In this document: positions 43,238-52,174 of the stretch, in pieces
How the letters are laid out: the number at the start of each line of letters is the position of its first letter
Position numbering within the stretch: the first letter of the stretch is position 1
Origin: Paenibacillus radicibacter
Lineage (GTDB): Bacteria > Bacillota > Bacilli > Paenibacillales > NBRC-103111
NCBI RefSeq assembly: GCF_024721995.1
Contig: NZ_JANQBC010000007.1
Location: forward strand, 186,001-250,000
Length of the DNA stretch: 64,000 bases
Direction: 5' to 3'
Made by a program: the position numbers and the translations under genes
Notes under the pieces: generated by a model
Seen by the model: the letters and a program-made list of their open reading frames with translations, nothing else
Database searches by the model: none
What the model was told of the DNA's origin: nothing

Positions 43238-44479
43238 CTAGACTTCGCTGTTTTCTTGTACGATCAGCTTCTGTTCCTTAACTCGCTTTCGTTGTTCAAA
43301 TTTAAAAACTTTATCTAGCATCATATAAACATACTTGGATTCCTTTGTTAACAAAGGACCTAATATGGCTAATATCAGTACATATAGAGCTGAGAATGGC
43401 TGAATAATAGCCATGAGTGCTCCAGCTTTGGCAATGTTCGCAATAATAATGGAGAACTCTCCTCTAGCCATAATCGTAAGCCCGATGTTGGAAGAAGCTT
43501 TAGGTGTTAATCCGACCACTTTACCGGCTAACATGCCAGCGGTAAAATTGCCAATTAGCGTGATAACTACTGCGATCAGTGATAACCAGACTGCTCCTCC
43601 AAGCTCTAGTGGATTAATCGTAAGACCGAAGCTGAAGAAGAATATTGCGCCGAAGAAATCTCGGAATGGCAGAATGAGCTGTTCGATTCTTTTCATATGA
43701 GAAGTCTCAGCAAGTACAAGTCCGGCAAGTAGAGCACCGATCGCTTCAGCGACATGAATGGTTTCTGAGAATCCTGCAACAAGGAATAGAAATCCGAACA
43801 CAACCAGAATAAACAACTCGGTGGAGCGAATATTGAACAATTTATTGAGTAGGGGAGCTGCTTTTCGTCCTATTATTAACATGATAATCATGAATGCAAA
43901 TGCGGTTAATGCCGATAATGCAATTCCACCAAAGCTCGTTGATCCACTTAGTACAAGACCGGATAGAATTGAGATGTAAACAGCAAGGAATACATCCTCA
44001 AACATAATGATTCCAAGGATCATCTCAGTTTCACGATTCGCTGTTCGTTTAAGGTCAACCAGAACCTTCGCTACAATTGCAGTCGATGAACTTGTGGTTA
44101 CACCTGCAATAATTAATGTTTCAGCGAGCGGAAAGCCAGACAACCAACCGAACAGGAAGCCCATTGTAAAGTTGATCATGATATAAATGGTACCACCAAT
44201 AACGATGGAACGACCTGATTTCATCAGTCTTCCTACTGAGAACTCAAGTCCAAGGTAGAACAGAAGGAATATGATTCCGATTCGACCCATGAACTCAATA
44301 AAGGGAGTGCTGTGGATAAACTTCAAATCAAAGAACCCAAAGTCCAGTGCATGGGGTCCAACAGCCATACCGACAATGATATAAAAAGGGATAACGGAAA
44401 AACGTAATTTTTGTGATATGAGACCTGCAATTGCAATTAATGCGATGGCAAGACCAACTTCAAAGATCAATTCATTCAT
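43238..44479 (-). CDS. khtU: Potassium/proton antiporter KhtU
   Basis: A 413-residue CPA2 antiporter with about twelve helices. It exports K+ in exchange for H+. Motifs: GRIGIIFLLFYLGLEFSVG, TTSSSTAIVAKVLVDL, MFEDVFLAVYISIL (Glu-Asp of the ion site), IMARGEFSIIIANIA. The khtT gene three bases upstream encodes its gating subunit; in Bacillus KhtTU is activated by c-di-AMP, high pH and K+ and helps survive methylglyoxal. No NAD-binding TrkA-N domain is fused. Confidence 0.92.
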   Translation of the reverse strand: MNELIFEVGLAIALIAIAGLISQKLRFSVIPFYIIVGMAVGPHALDFGFFDLKFIHSTPFIEFMGRIGIIFLLFYLGLEFSVGRLMKSGRSIVIGGTIYIMINFTMGFLFGWLSGFPLAETLIIAGVTTSSSTAIVAKVLVDLKRTANRETEMILGIIMFEDVFLAVYISILSGLVLSGSTSFGGIALSALTAFAFMIIMLIIGRKAAPLLNKLFNIRSTELFILVVFGFLFLVAGFSETIHVAEAIGALLAGLVLAETSHMKRIEQLILPFRDFFGAIFFFSFGLTINPLELGGAVWLSLIAVVITLIGNFTAGMLAGKVVGLTPKASSNIGLTIMARGEFSIIIANIAKAGALMAIIQPFSALYVLILAILGPLLTKESKYVYMMLDKVFKFEQRKRVKEQKLIVQENSEV

Positions 44480-44482
44480 CTA

Positions 44483-44977
44483 TTAACCACTTCCATTCAA
44501 TAAAATCTGTTTAATCATCTTATGGTGCTGTCTCTCGCCAAGAACAATAACAGTGGACTCAGCATGGAGGATACTATCCGGACCAGGACTAATCTGTTTA
44601 TCGCTGTTCTTCTCAATGACAGCTATAATCGTTCCCCCAGTCGTCTGACGAACATCAAGCTGACCAATAGACTTGCCGATACACTTGAAATGCGGTTCAA
44701 TTTTGTACCACTCGATAATAAGGTCGTCAAGGGCCACTTCTATTGTTTCAACCATCTTAGGTTTATACGTCACACCGCCAATCATGGCGGAAACTTGTCT
44801 AGCTTCATCATCATCCAGTGTGATTAAAGAGTGACATTGATCGCTATCCTCTGCATCATATTGGAATAATTCTCGTCTACCATCATCATGAACAATAAGG
44901 GTTAGATTTTCGTTGCTGCGTGTAAGAAGTTCAAATTTCTTTCCGATTCCAGGTAAAATAGATTCTCGAATATTCAT
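44483..44977 (-). CDS. khtT: KhtT regulatory subunit (RCK_C domain)
   Basis: A 164-residue cytoplasmic protein: N-terminal domain (MNIRESILPGIGKKFELLTR, the highly conserved family start) and C-terminal RCK_C domain (about 80-160; GKSIGQLDVRQTTGGTIIAV, GPDSILHAESTVIVLG), which in Bacillus KhtT binds c-di-AMP. GGAGGC eleven bases before ATG 44977; the in-frame TTG at 44995 overlaps this site and is not the start. Confidence 0.92.
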   Translation of the reverse strand: MNIRESILPGIGKKFELLTRSNENLTLIVHDDGRRELFQYDAEDSDQCHSLITLDDDEARQVSAMIGGVTYKPKMVETIEVALDDLIIEWYKIEPHFKCIGKSIGQLDVRQTTGGTIIAVIEKNSDKQISPGPDSILHAESTVIVLGERQHHKMIKQILLNGSG

Positions 44978-45089
44978 AATAAATATTGCCTCCAATTAAC
45001 TTATTCGTTTTTTGCCCACGACAAAGAGAACTTATCAAATTGATAAATTTTGCACATGGGAAATAAACCTGTAAAGGTTATTTTTAAAA

Positions 45090-45440
45090 TTAGCTTACAT
45101 ATTGGGATGTAAATTTAATGGGACGTAGTAATTGTTGTTTTTTAACTCGGGCTATAGAAGGGGAAAACAAGTGAACGGAGGTTAACAAGACATAACAAAT
45201 CGAGGCGTACAAATAAACAAATAGGCTTAATGTGACCATCTTTTCTATAAGACGTTTCAAATTAACAGTAGAGTGGGTTAATCTTGCGATGGATTTCTTG
45301 CCTTCTTTGATGCTGATTTTGTGAGTTGATTCAGCATGCAAATTCTCGATGCCTGGCTTGTGGAAGGCGAAGATCATCGATAGTGTGAACACGATAATAA
45401 GCAACATTTTACCAACAATTCTAATTGACCTAAGGTTCAA
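45090..45440 (-). CDS. Hypothetical two-helix membrane protein
   Basis: A 116-residue protein beginning with TTG, preceded by a near-perfect AAGGAGGTGAAG site. An N-terminal helix (about 8-26, possibly a signal anchor) and a second (about 70-92), both ends basic. Unrecognised. Small AT-rich neighbours suggest a poorly conserved gene. Confidence 0.6.
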   Translation of the reverse strand: MNLRSIRIVGKMLLIIVFTLSMIFAFHKPGIENLHAESTHKISIKEGKKSIARLTHSTVNLKRLIEKMVTLSLFVYLYASICYVLLTSVHLFSPSIARVKKQQLLRPIKFTSQYVS

Positions 45441-45531
45441 ATTTCTTCACCTCCTTGTATAGACTCTATATAAGCATACCATAGTGGAGTATACTTCTCC
45501 AAGACAGAAAGCAATTTTTTTCACATTTAAT

Positions 45532-45575
45532 TCGAAAAAAGGAGTTAAGCGCATTGTAGCGGCTTAACTCCTTGA
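45532..45575 (-). terminator. Terminator of pepF
   Basis: A 12-bp perfect stem AAGGAGTTAAGC / GCTTAACTCCTT followed on the minus strand by a T run. Confidence 0.83.
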
Positions 45576-45600
45576 ACTTTTTTATAGCCAAATTAGCAGC

Positions 45601-47391
45601 TTATTTCGTTAATTCTTCCATCTGATCAACCAATGATTTAAACACGCTCATCGCCTGTTTGATCGGCTCAGGTGTTGACATATCCACACCTGCACGTTTC
45701 AAGATTTCGATGGAGTAGTCACTGCCTCCGCTCTTCAGGAAGCCAAGATAGCGATCTACAGCAGGCTTACCTTCATCCAAGATTTGTTTCGCGAAGCTTG
45801 TCGCTGCAGAGAAACCAGTTGCATATTTGTAGACGTAGAATGAGTTGTAGAAGTGAGGAATACGAGCCCATTCCATCTCAATATCTTGATCCACAACCAT
45901 ATCCTTACCGTGGTACAGCACATTTAGGTCATAATAGATTTTGCTAAATTCTTGAGGTGTTAACGATTCGCCTTTCTCAGCTTTCTCATGCGTAATCTTC
46001 TCGAACTCAGCGAACATCGTCTGACGGAACACCGTTGTACGGAATTGATCTGCGTAGTAAGTAAGCAGGTACAATTTCTCCTTCGGATCTGTTGTCTTCT
46101 TCAGCAAGTAATCCATCAGTAGCGCCTCGTTAAGCGTGGAAGCCACTTCCGCTAGGAAGATCGTGTATTGAGCTTCGTGATATGGGTTGTTTGCGTCGGA
46201 CAAGTAGGAATGAATCGCGTGACCCATTTCATGAGCGAGTGTAAACATAGAGTTTAAGTTTTCTTTGTGGTTGAGCAGCACATAAGGATGCGTACCATAG
46301 GAACCCCAGCTGTATGCACCATTACGCTTGTTCTGGTTCTCATAAATATCAATCCAGCGGTTATCGTAACCGTCTTGCAGGATCTCTTGATACTTTTCAC
46401 CAAGTGGCTTCAAGCTGTCTTTAACGGTTTGTTTGGCTTCATCATAAGTGATGTGCATATCAAATTGCTCCACAAGTGGTGTGAATAAGTCATACATATG
46501 CAGCTCATCAACTTTAAGCAGCTTTTTACGAAGTGCTAAGTATCTATGCATGATTGGTAAGGATTCGTGAATTGTATCTACCAAGTTCGTGTATACTTCA
46601 GGCTTAATATTATCGCCAAATAGTGTAGCTTCAAGTGCAGAAGGGTACTTGCGCGCTTTGGAGTAGAAGATATTCTTCGAGATATTCGCACTCAGTGTTG
46701 CGCCAATCGTATTCTTCTGCTTCGCATAGGTGCTGTATACCGCGTGGAATGCAGCTGCACGAACTTCTGGATTGCGGCTTTCCAAGAATTGAATGTAGGA
46801 GCTTTGTGTTAATTCAGCTTCCTCTCCCTTATCATTCTTAATTTTCGGAAATTTAAGATCAGCATTATTGATCATGCTGTAGATTGTGCTAGGTGCGCCA
46901 GACATATTGCGAGCCATTGCAAGCAACGTTTCTTCTTCTTTGGAAAGAACGTGAGGCTTTTGGCGAATAAGATCTCCAAGGCTCTTCTTGTACGTTTGAA
47001 GGGCGGGATCTTTAACAAGTTCTTGAAGCTTCTCATCGGAAAGAGACAATATTTCAGGAGAAACGAACGAAAGTGCTTCACCAACCTCAACGCTAAGCTT
47101 GGATGATTTGTCCATCAAAGCTTGGAAAGTTGGGTCTGTTGTATCTTCGTGGTGCTTCATGTTCGCGTACACAACAAGACGCTCCGTATGTAGGGATAGC
47201 TCATCATCCAGTTCAAATGCTTTTTTGATCGCTTCTGCATTGTTTAAAGTACCTTGTAATGCTGCCGTTTTAGCAAGCTTGGATTTAACTTCTGCATATT
47301 CTTGATCCCAAGCTTTCTGTTCTGGAAAAATATCTTCTAACTTCCATTGATGTTCGATAGGAACATCTTTACGTGTAGGGATAGTAGACAT
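45601..47391 (-). CDS. pepF: Oligoendopeptidase F
   Basis: A 596-residue M3 zinc peptidase that cuts peptides of about 7-17 residues in the cytoplasm. HEMGH (387-391) is the zinc-binding HEXXH and the third ligand lies in EVASTLNEALL; N-terminal VPIEHQWKLEDIF is typical. TTGGAGG before ATG 47391 sets the standard start. The frame is open upstream to GTG 47493, which has its own GGAGG and would add a signal-peptide-like segment (RLLPFMLSISLLASATTST); see findings. Confidence 0.93.
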   Translation of the reverse strand: MSTIPTRKDVPIEHQWKLEDIFPEQKAWDQEYAEVKSKLAKTAALQGTLNNAEAIKKAFELDDELSLHTERLVVYANMKHHEDTTDPTFQALMDKSSKLSVEVGEALSFVSPEILSLSDEKLQELVKDPALQTYKKSLGDLIRQKPHVLSKEEETLLAMARNMSGAPSTIYSMINNADLKFPKIKNDKGEEAELTQSSYIQFLESRNPEVRAAAFHAVYSTYAKQKNTIGATLSANISKNIFYSKARKYPSALEATLFGDNIKPEVYTNLVDTIHESLPIMHRYLALRKKLLKVDELHMYDLFTPLVEQFDMHITYDEAKQTVKDSLKPLGEKYQEILQDGYDNRWIDIYENQNKRNGAYSWGSYGTHPYVLLNHKENLNSMFTLAHEMGHAIHSYLSDANNPYHEAQYTIFLAEVASTLNEALLMDYLLKKTTDPKEKLYLLTYYADQFRTTVFRQTMFAEFEKITHEKAEKGESLTPQEFSKIYYDLNVLYHGKDMVVDQDIEMEWARIPHFYNSFYVYKYATGFSAATSFAKQILDEGKPAVDRYLGFLKSGGSDYSIEILKRAGVDMSTPEPIKQAMSVFKSLVDQMEELTK

Positions 47392-47508
47392 GTGTGACCT
47401 CCAATTGGTATCAGTAGATTTTGAAGAGCTAATCGTCGATGTTGTCGCACTCGCAAGTAAGCTAATGGACAACATGAACGGTAATAAACGCACGACAGCC
47501 ACACCTCC

Positions 47509-47528
47509 GGTGGAAGAATTCTTCCACC
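47509..47528 (-). promoter_or_regulatory. 20-bp perfect palindrome before pepF
   Basis: GGTGGAAGAATTCTTCCACC is its own reverse complement and directly precedes the upstream ribosome-binding site (GGAGG, 47508-47504) of the extended pepF frame. It may be an operator or an RNA hairpin. Confidence 0.55.
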
Positions 47529-47562
47529 TAGTATGACCGCCTCGTAGTTACATTATAACGAA

Positions 47563-47745
47563 TTAGCTTCCCAATGAGAATGCACTATACACAATTAATC
47601 CGAATGATAAGAGCATAAAGGCGATTGCGAAGATCGCAAGCGTTCTTTTGATGCGCGGAGGGATTGTATCCTTTTTCGTAATAAGGATAATGGCTAGTAC
47701 GAACGATAGGATAATAAAGATTAAGATGTTTTCTGTTTGATTCAT
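47563..47745 (-). CDS. Small two-helix membrane protein (60 aa)
   Basis: Two hydrophobic helices (ILIFIILSFVLAIILI and TLAIFAIAFMLLSFGLIVY) separated by a basic loop KKDTIPPRIKR. GAGGAG lies ten bases before ATG 47745. It follows the TerC gene by 34 bases on the same strand and may be in its transcript. Function unknown. Confidence 0.65.
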   Translation of the reverse strand: MNQTENILIFIILSFVLAIILITKKDTIPPRIKRTLAIFAIAFMLLSFGLIVYSAFSLGS

Positions 47746-47779
47746 GGATTACAGTCTCCTCTATAGGGGGCGAATCCAA

Positions 47780-48610
47780 TTATCCTGCACTGTGGGATCG
47801 AGCATCATCAGAAAGCTTGTCACTTTTGGTCAGTTGCAGTTTACCGTCGTCACCAATTTTGGCAACATACGTATCTTCCAAGTTAATGTTTGCTTCATGA
47901 ACAAGATCAGCAGGTAAGGATAAATCGCCATTTCCATTCATTTTAACAGTATTTCCGTTTAATTGCTTGATTTTCCCTATAGCAAGAACGGCTACGATAA
48001 GTAGTGCAACGAACGAATACTTGGCAACTGGATTGTTATCGAAGTATGGCTTGATAAAGCTTTCACCGACAATCATCTTAGCGGCTGTGAATGTAAGGAT
48101 CGCCGCACCGATGTAGATAATAACTGGGAATCGCTCAATTAATGTAATGAACAATGTGCTTCCCCATACGATAATAGGTACGGAAATTAGAAGTCCAATA
48201 ACGACTAGCCAGAAATTACCGTGTGCTGCACCTGCAACTGCGATAATGTTGTCTAATCCCATCACCGCGTCAGCGATAACGATCGTCTTGATCGCGGCAG
48301 CAACCGAAGATTTCGCTTCAATTTCATGGCCGCCTTTATCTGTCAACAATTTGTATGAGATCCAGAGAAGCATGAGTCCTCCGATAAACAATAGACCCGG
48401 AATTGCAAGCAACCAACTTACAATTAACGTACCAATAATTCGAATAATAATTGCACCTGCTGTACCTAGGAATACAACTTTCTTCTGTGATTCTTTAGGT
48501 ACATTACGCGCTGCCATTCCGATTACGATTGCATTGTCACCGGCAAGTACGAGGTCGATTCCGATAATAACTAATAATGCGGTAAGCATTTCAACTGAAA
48601 ACCATTCCAT
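47780..48610 (-). CDS. TerC family metal transporter (YkoY/MeeF type)
   Basis: A 276-residue protein with seven or more helices and the TerC signatures IGIDLVLAGDNAIVIGMA and IVIADAVMGLDNIIAVAGAA, whose Asp/Asn residues line a metal site; a hydrophilic C-terminal tail follows. Bacillus TerC proteins load exported metalloenzymes with Mn2+. AAGGAG precedes ATG 48610. The leader carries a yybP-ykoY Mn2+ riboswitch, which supports a manganese role. Confidence 0.93.
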   Translation of the reverse strand: MEWFSVEMLTALLVIIGIDLVLAGDNAIVIGMAARNVPKESQKKVVFLGTAGAIIIRIIGTLIVSWLLAIPGLLFIGGLMLLWISYKLLTDKGGHEIEAKSSVAAAIKTIVIADAVMGLDNIIAVAGAAHGNFWLVVIGLLISVPIIVWGSTLFITLIERFPVIIYIGAAILTFTAAKMIVGESFIKPYFDNNPVAKYSFVALLIVAVLAIGKIKQLNGNTVKMNGNGDLSLPADLVHEANINLEDTYVAKIGDDGKLQLTKSDKLSDDARSHSAG

Positions 48611-48664
48611 TTGATCAACCACTCCTTTAAAATTAATGTTTACTGCTTTCAGGTGAATCATCCG

Positions 48665-48836
48665 CACAAAAAAATGAAGCCTCCACCGTAACGGTAAAGG
48701 CTTCATTGAACCCAAAAAAGACCTTTACCATAAAATGATTGGCAAAGGTCTTGCTAACAACTTTACGTTGCCAATATAACCGGAGCATAAATGCTCGAAT
48801 TGACGATTATATCGTATCTAGCTACTCCCCTTTGGA
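48665..48836 (-). promoter_or_regulatory. yybP-ykoY (Mn2+) riboswitch with tandem terminators
   Basis: On the minus strand the conserved AAAGGGGAGTAGC (48833-48821) and GCAAGACCTTTGCC (48754-48741) close the family's P1 helix, and between them are the hairpins of the Mn2+ aptamer. Two terminators follow: T1 (arms 48752-48740 and 48730-48718, then six T) overlaps the aptamer 3' strand; T2 (arms 48707-48693 and 48687-48673, then seven T). Mn2+ binding should block T1, giving an ON switch. Confidence 0.92.
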
Positions 48837-48893
48837 GTGTGCTATTCACTTGTTCTGCTCATTATATCGAGAGTACAAGTATCTTGTCAATAC

Positions 48894-49208
48894 TTAAACT
48901 TCATGAATATTGGTTAAAATTTGTTGGCGTTCTTCTTCTGTTCCTGAGAAGTGTTCAGCGGCAAAGTGCTCACCAGCCCAATGTCTTAATGCTTGGCGGC
49001 TAAGGAAGGTTTGGCAATCCTCACCCCATTGATCGGAAATTTCACGTACGACAAAACGTGTGCCGTTCACTTCGACTGTAAGCATGTTCCAGTTATCTGT
49101 TTTATAAATTTGATGTTTTTTAATCATGTACTTAAACTCCGTTTCACTATCGTTTTGCCCCATCATACCGTAGCCCCACATGTATTGCAAGAAAGGGGAC
49201 AGATACAT
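48894..49208 (-). CDS. Hypothetical protein (104 aa)
   Basis: A soluble protein with MLTVEVNGTRFVVREISDQW and QALRHWAGEHFAAEHF. Not recognised. The start is uncertain: ATG 49208 has only AAGAAGAAA upstream, and in-frame ATGs near 49166 are alternatives. The gene is opposite the cold-shock gene and probably monocistronic. Confidence 0.6.
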   Translation of the reverse strand: MYLSPFLQYMWGYGMMGQNDSETEFKYMIKKHQIYKTDNWNMLTVEVNGTRFVVREISDQWGEDCQTFLSRQALRHWAGEHFAAEHFSGTEEERQQILTNIHEV

Positions 49209-49251
49209 TATTATTTCTTCTTTATTTGTAAAATTATGGGCTTGGTTTTCG

Positions 49252-49280
49252 TTGATTTCAGAATTTTTTGATGATATAAT
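49252..49280 (+). promoter_or_regulatory. Promoter of the cold-shock gene
   Basis: TTGATT (49252-49257), 17-base spacer, TATAAT (49275-49280). The predicted leader is only about 37 bases, shorter than in strongly cold-induced csp mRNAs. Confidence 0.78.
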
Positions 49281-49323
49281 TTTCGTATCCGTCCTTGAGA
49301 CGTAAGTTTAGGAGGTTGTTCAT

Positions 49324-49521
49324 TTGAAAGGGAAAGTGAAATGGTTCAACGCAGAGAAGGGTTACGGTTTCATTCAAGTTGATGGCGGGGATGACGTATT
49401 CGTCCACTTTTCTGCGATTCAAGCTGAAGGTTTCAAATCATTAGATGAAGGCCAAGAAGTTGAATTTGAAATTACACAAGGCAACCGTGGTCCACAAGCT
49501 GCAAACGTAGTTAAATTATAA
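49324..49521 (+). CDS. Cold-shock domain protein
   Basis: A 65-residue CSD protein that binds single-stranded RNA/DNA and loosens RNA structure. RNP1 KGYGFI (12-17) and RNP2 VFVHF (25-29) are intact. Translation begins at TTG 49324 after AGGAGG. Monocistronic with its own promoter and terminator. Confidence 0.95.
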   Translation: MKGKVKWFNAEKGYGFIQVDGGDDVFVHFSAIQAEGFKSLDEGQEVEFEITQGNRGPQAANVVKL

Positions 49522-49568
49522 TAAGCAAGGGATTGGCTCGCTGTAAACAGCAATCATTCTCAAATTAT

Positions 49569-49607
49569 AGACAGTATTCCGGCACGCTGGAGGCTGTCTT
49601 TTTTTGC
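49569..49607 (+). terminator. Terminator of the cold-shock gene
   Basis: AGACAG...CTGTCT with inner TTCC/GGAG pairing and seven T residues. Confidence 0.8.
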
Positions 49608-49691
49608 AGGTAATAATAAAACACCAACGAAGCTCCCGCATTTATATCTAGGGGATATCGTTAGTGCTGTAAGCTTGCGTATGATCGTAAA

Positions 49692-50033
49692 TTATCTCCT
49701 AATGATAACGGAGGTGCCGATGTTAACAAGTGAAGAAAGCTGAAGTACATCTTCATTGAACATTCGAATACAACCATGCGATACTTTGTGTCCGATTGAA
49801 GAAGGATCATTCGTACCATGTATACCATAATGAGGTTTGGATAATCCCATCCAGAGCACGCCGAAGGGTCCACCAGGATTAATGGCTTTGTTAACGATCG
49901 TATATTCTCCAGTAGGGGTTTGAGATAGCATGGCGCCTGTTGCAATAGGAAACCCGCGGACAACTTTATCATCTTGCAGCAAATAAAGCATAAGATCCGA
50001 TAAGTCTACGATAATATAGGGATTAGTCATCAT
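49692..50033 (-). CDS. L,D-transpeptidase (YkuD domain)
   Basis: A 113-residue minimal YkuD enzyme. His72 (YGIHGTND) and SHGCIRM with Ser85, His86, Cys88 and Arg90 form the active site; the Cys takes up the peptide for 3-3 cross-links. There is neither signal peptide nor LysM domain, so export is not explained; it might act on spores. GGGAG before ATG 50033 (or 50030) sets the start. Confidence 0.9.
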   Translation of the reverse strand: MMTNPYIIVDLSDLMLYLLQDDKVVRGFPIATGAMLSQTPTGEYTIVNKAINPGGPFGVLWMGLSKPHYGIHGTNDPSSIGHKVSHGCIRMFNEDVLQLSSLVNIGTSVIIRR

Positions 50034-50091
50034 GAACGCTCCCTTCTTACTTGATAAGAATACTGTATGCTTCATAGCATCCAATGTACAC

Positions 50092-50127
50092 AAAACCCCA
50101 CCTTGCGTGTAGGCAAGAGGTGGGGTT
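50092..50127 (-). terminator. Terminator of the nitroreductase gene
   Basis: AACCCCACCT / AGGTGGGGTT stem with an inner CTTGC/GCAAG hairpin and T residues on the minus strand. Confidence 0.75.
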
Positions 50128-50150
50128 ATTAGATTAACTCATATATTTGT

Positions 50151-50795
50151 TTATACGATCTCAAGAATCTCATCGATTTCTTTGCGCGCAAGTCGGCCTG
50201 GACGCTCGGATGGATTTCCAAGTGAGATCACCATATTGATTTGATATTCACCCGGAATTTGCAGCATCTCACGAATCTGATCTTGTGCAAGGAGAACAGG
50301 TCCTGTCATTGGACAAGTCGCAAGTCCTTTGGCATGTGCAGCAAGCATTAAGTTCTGAGCAGCTAGGCAAGAGCTCTTAATTCCTTCTTCTTCCCATACA
50401 TGAGGCTCAACTAGGTTAATCGGATCGAAGATACGATCACGGAATTTGGATTGGTAAGGTGTTGCTAAACAAATGATAAGTACCGGTGCATCAGAGAATG
50501 CTGTAGCATAGGGTCCGAATGACTTCACTAACAACTTCGCTTCACGTGCAAGACCGTTACCTTCGGCTTCAGCTGCTTTTGCATGCAATTGCTCCCAAGT
50601 CAGTGCTTCGATCTGCTTGATTTTCTCCTGATCCATCACCGCGATAAACTTCCAAGTTTGAGAATTCGTATCACTAGGCGCATAGCGGGCACAGTCAATG
50701 ATTTCTCGAATGTCCTCAACTGTTACAGGCTCGTCCGTATATTTACGAACAGAGCGGCGATCAAGGACGATTTGTTTGAATGAAGTGTAATCCAT
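50151..50795 (-). CDS. Nitroreductase family protein
   Basis: A 214-residue FMN-dependent oxidoreductase. DRRSVRKYTDEPV and CARYAPSDTNSQTWKFIAV are the FMN-binding N-terminal motifs; LAAQNLMLAAHAKGLATCPM and ISLGNPSERPGR complete the family pattern. It may reduce quinones, nitro compounds or flavins; substrate unknown. Start ATG 50795 after GAAAGCAGGAAA. Monocistronic. Confidence 0.92.
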   Translation of the reverse strand: MDYTSFKQIVLDRRSVRKYTDEPVTVEDIREIIDCARYAPSDTNSQTWKFIAVMDQEKIKQIEALTWEQLHAKAAEAEGNGLAREAKLLVKSFGPYATAFSDAPVLIICLATPYQSKFRDRIFDPINLVEPHVWEEEGIKSSCLAAQNLMLAAHAKGLATCPMTGPVLLAQDQIREMLQIPGEYQINMVISLGNPSERPGRLARKEIDEILEIV

Positions 50796-50875
50796 GTCTG
50801 ATTTCCTGCTTTCATTAAATTCGAAATAATAGGTCTAATTAGGACTTGGTACTAAAAGTCTTTATTTATTATACG

Positions 50876-52051
50876 CTAATTCGCATCATTTGAATACTGT
50901 CCATTATTTCGATTGCTAAGGACATTCGCAGTGGCAAAGCCGATTGCAGCAACGAACCCACACACTGCAGCAATTCGGAACAAGGTGGAACCACCCCATG
51001 AATCATATATCCATCCGCCTACTAGACCGCTGACAAGTCCTGCTGCTGACGTCCAAACAGCAGAGAATACCGCTTGTCCTGTTGCCCGATATTCATCAGG
51101 AATAATCGATTGCATGTACCGTAGAGCGGTGACGAGGAATATGCCGAATGTTACCGAGTGCATGAGCTGTGTCGCAACGAGTCCATACGGATTCGTCGTA
51201 AATCCGACAAGAGTTAATCGAACACCGTACATAAGTGCAGCGATAGTGAGTAGTGCAAGTTCTTTATATTTATGACCATATTTGCTTAGATAGAAAAATG
51301 CAGCGATTTCACTTGTAGCCGATAACATCCATGCGTAACCAATCAGCGAATTGGGTGCGCCATGTTCACGCAAAAAGACGGCAAGGAAAGCATCGTTCGT
51401 CCGATGAGCAAGTGACATGACGAAGACAAGCACAAGGAACACAACCATTTTGGAATTAAAGAGAATACGGAACATGCCTTTGAACTGCATTTTCTTCGAA
51501 GATCCTCGCGTATCTTGAACTGGAATCAAGAAAATGAAAATAATGACCGTCACAATAAGGCTCAAATAAATCGTAATGTTGGCACCAAAGCTATTTGTGA
51601 GTTGACCAAATACAACGGATGCAAAGGAGAATCCTAATGAACCCCATATGCGCAGAGAAGCGTAATTCTTACCGTAAGTTCCGGCAGACAGCATCAAGTT
51701 CGTGTCGTTCAAAGGAATCATAGGTTGTTGGAAAAAGAAAAATATCGCCATTAACGGAATAATGAATGCGAATTGGTCGGTTTGAAGTAAGAAAATGGTA
51801 AGGGCAAATTGCCCGATTAACAGGATCATCATTATTTTCTTAATCGTCCGCATCCTATCACTGGCAATTCCCCAACCGATTGTAGAGAACATACCAATCA
51901 TCGGTCCAAGTGATGTCAGTACACCGATTTGTGTTTTTGACCAACCCTTGGAATCGAAGTACAGCGGGAAAAAGGTGTTAATAAGTGCCTGAGAGAAGAA
52001 GACGACAAAAGTAAAGAGAATCAAATACATGAGCTTATTTGATCGTACCAA
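50876..52051 (-). CDS. MFS transporter of the MFS_1-like group
   Basis: A 391-residue, 12-helix protein: ALINTFFPLYFDSKGWSKTQ at the start, then IGWGIASDRMRTIKKIMMI (motif A like). The group includes putative phenylpropionate and nucleoside permeases, so uptake of a small organic acid or nucleoside is plausible. Start ATG 52051 lacks a clear site. Monocistronic. Confidence 0.82.
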   Translation of the reverse strand: MVRSNKLMYLILFTFVVFFSQALINTFFPLYFDSKGWSKTQIGVLTSLGPMIGMFSTIGWGIASDRMRTIKKIMMILLIGQFALTIFLLQTDQFAFIIPLMAIFFFFQQPMIPLNDTNLMLSAGTYGKNYASLRIWGSLGFSFASVVFGQLTNSFGANITIYLSLIVTVIIFIFLIPVQDTRGSSKKMQFKGMFRILFNSKMVVFLVLVFVMSLAHRTNDAFLAVFLREHGAPNSLIGYAWMLSATSEIAAFFYLSKYGHKYKELALLTIAALMYGVRLTLVGFTTNPYGLVATQLMHSVTFGIFLVTALRYMQSIIPDEYRATGQAVFSAVWTSAAGLVSGLVGGWIYDSWGGSTLFRIAAVCGFVAAIGFATANVLSNRNNGQYSNDAN

Positions 52052-52174
52052 GTTGTATCACCAAGTTTCGTAAGAAGTTGACAGCCTTTTGTAAAGTAGC
52101 CATGATCATGAGTTCCATCATATAATAGAACTAGAAGATATTCTAGACTCTACAGGGAGAAGGAGCCAGACCAT

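Noticed and set aside
44978-45089. c-di-AMP (ydaO) riboswitch before khtT
   Set aside because: The stretch is too short and shows none of the conserved helices.
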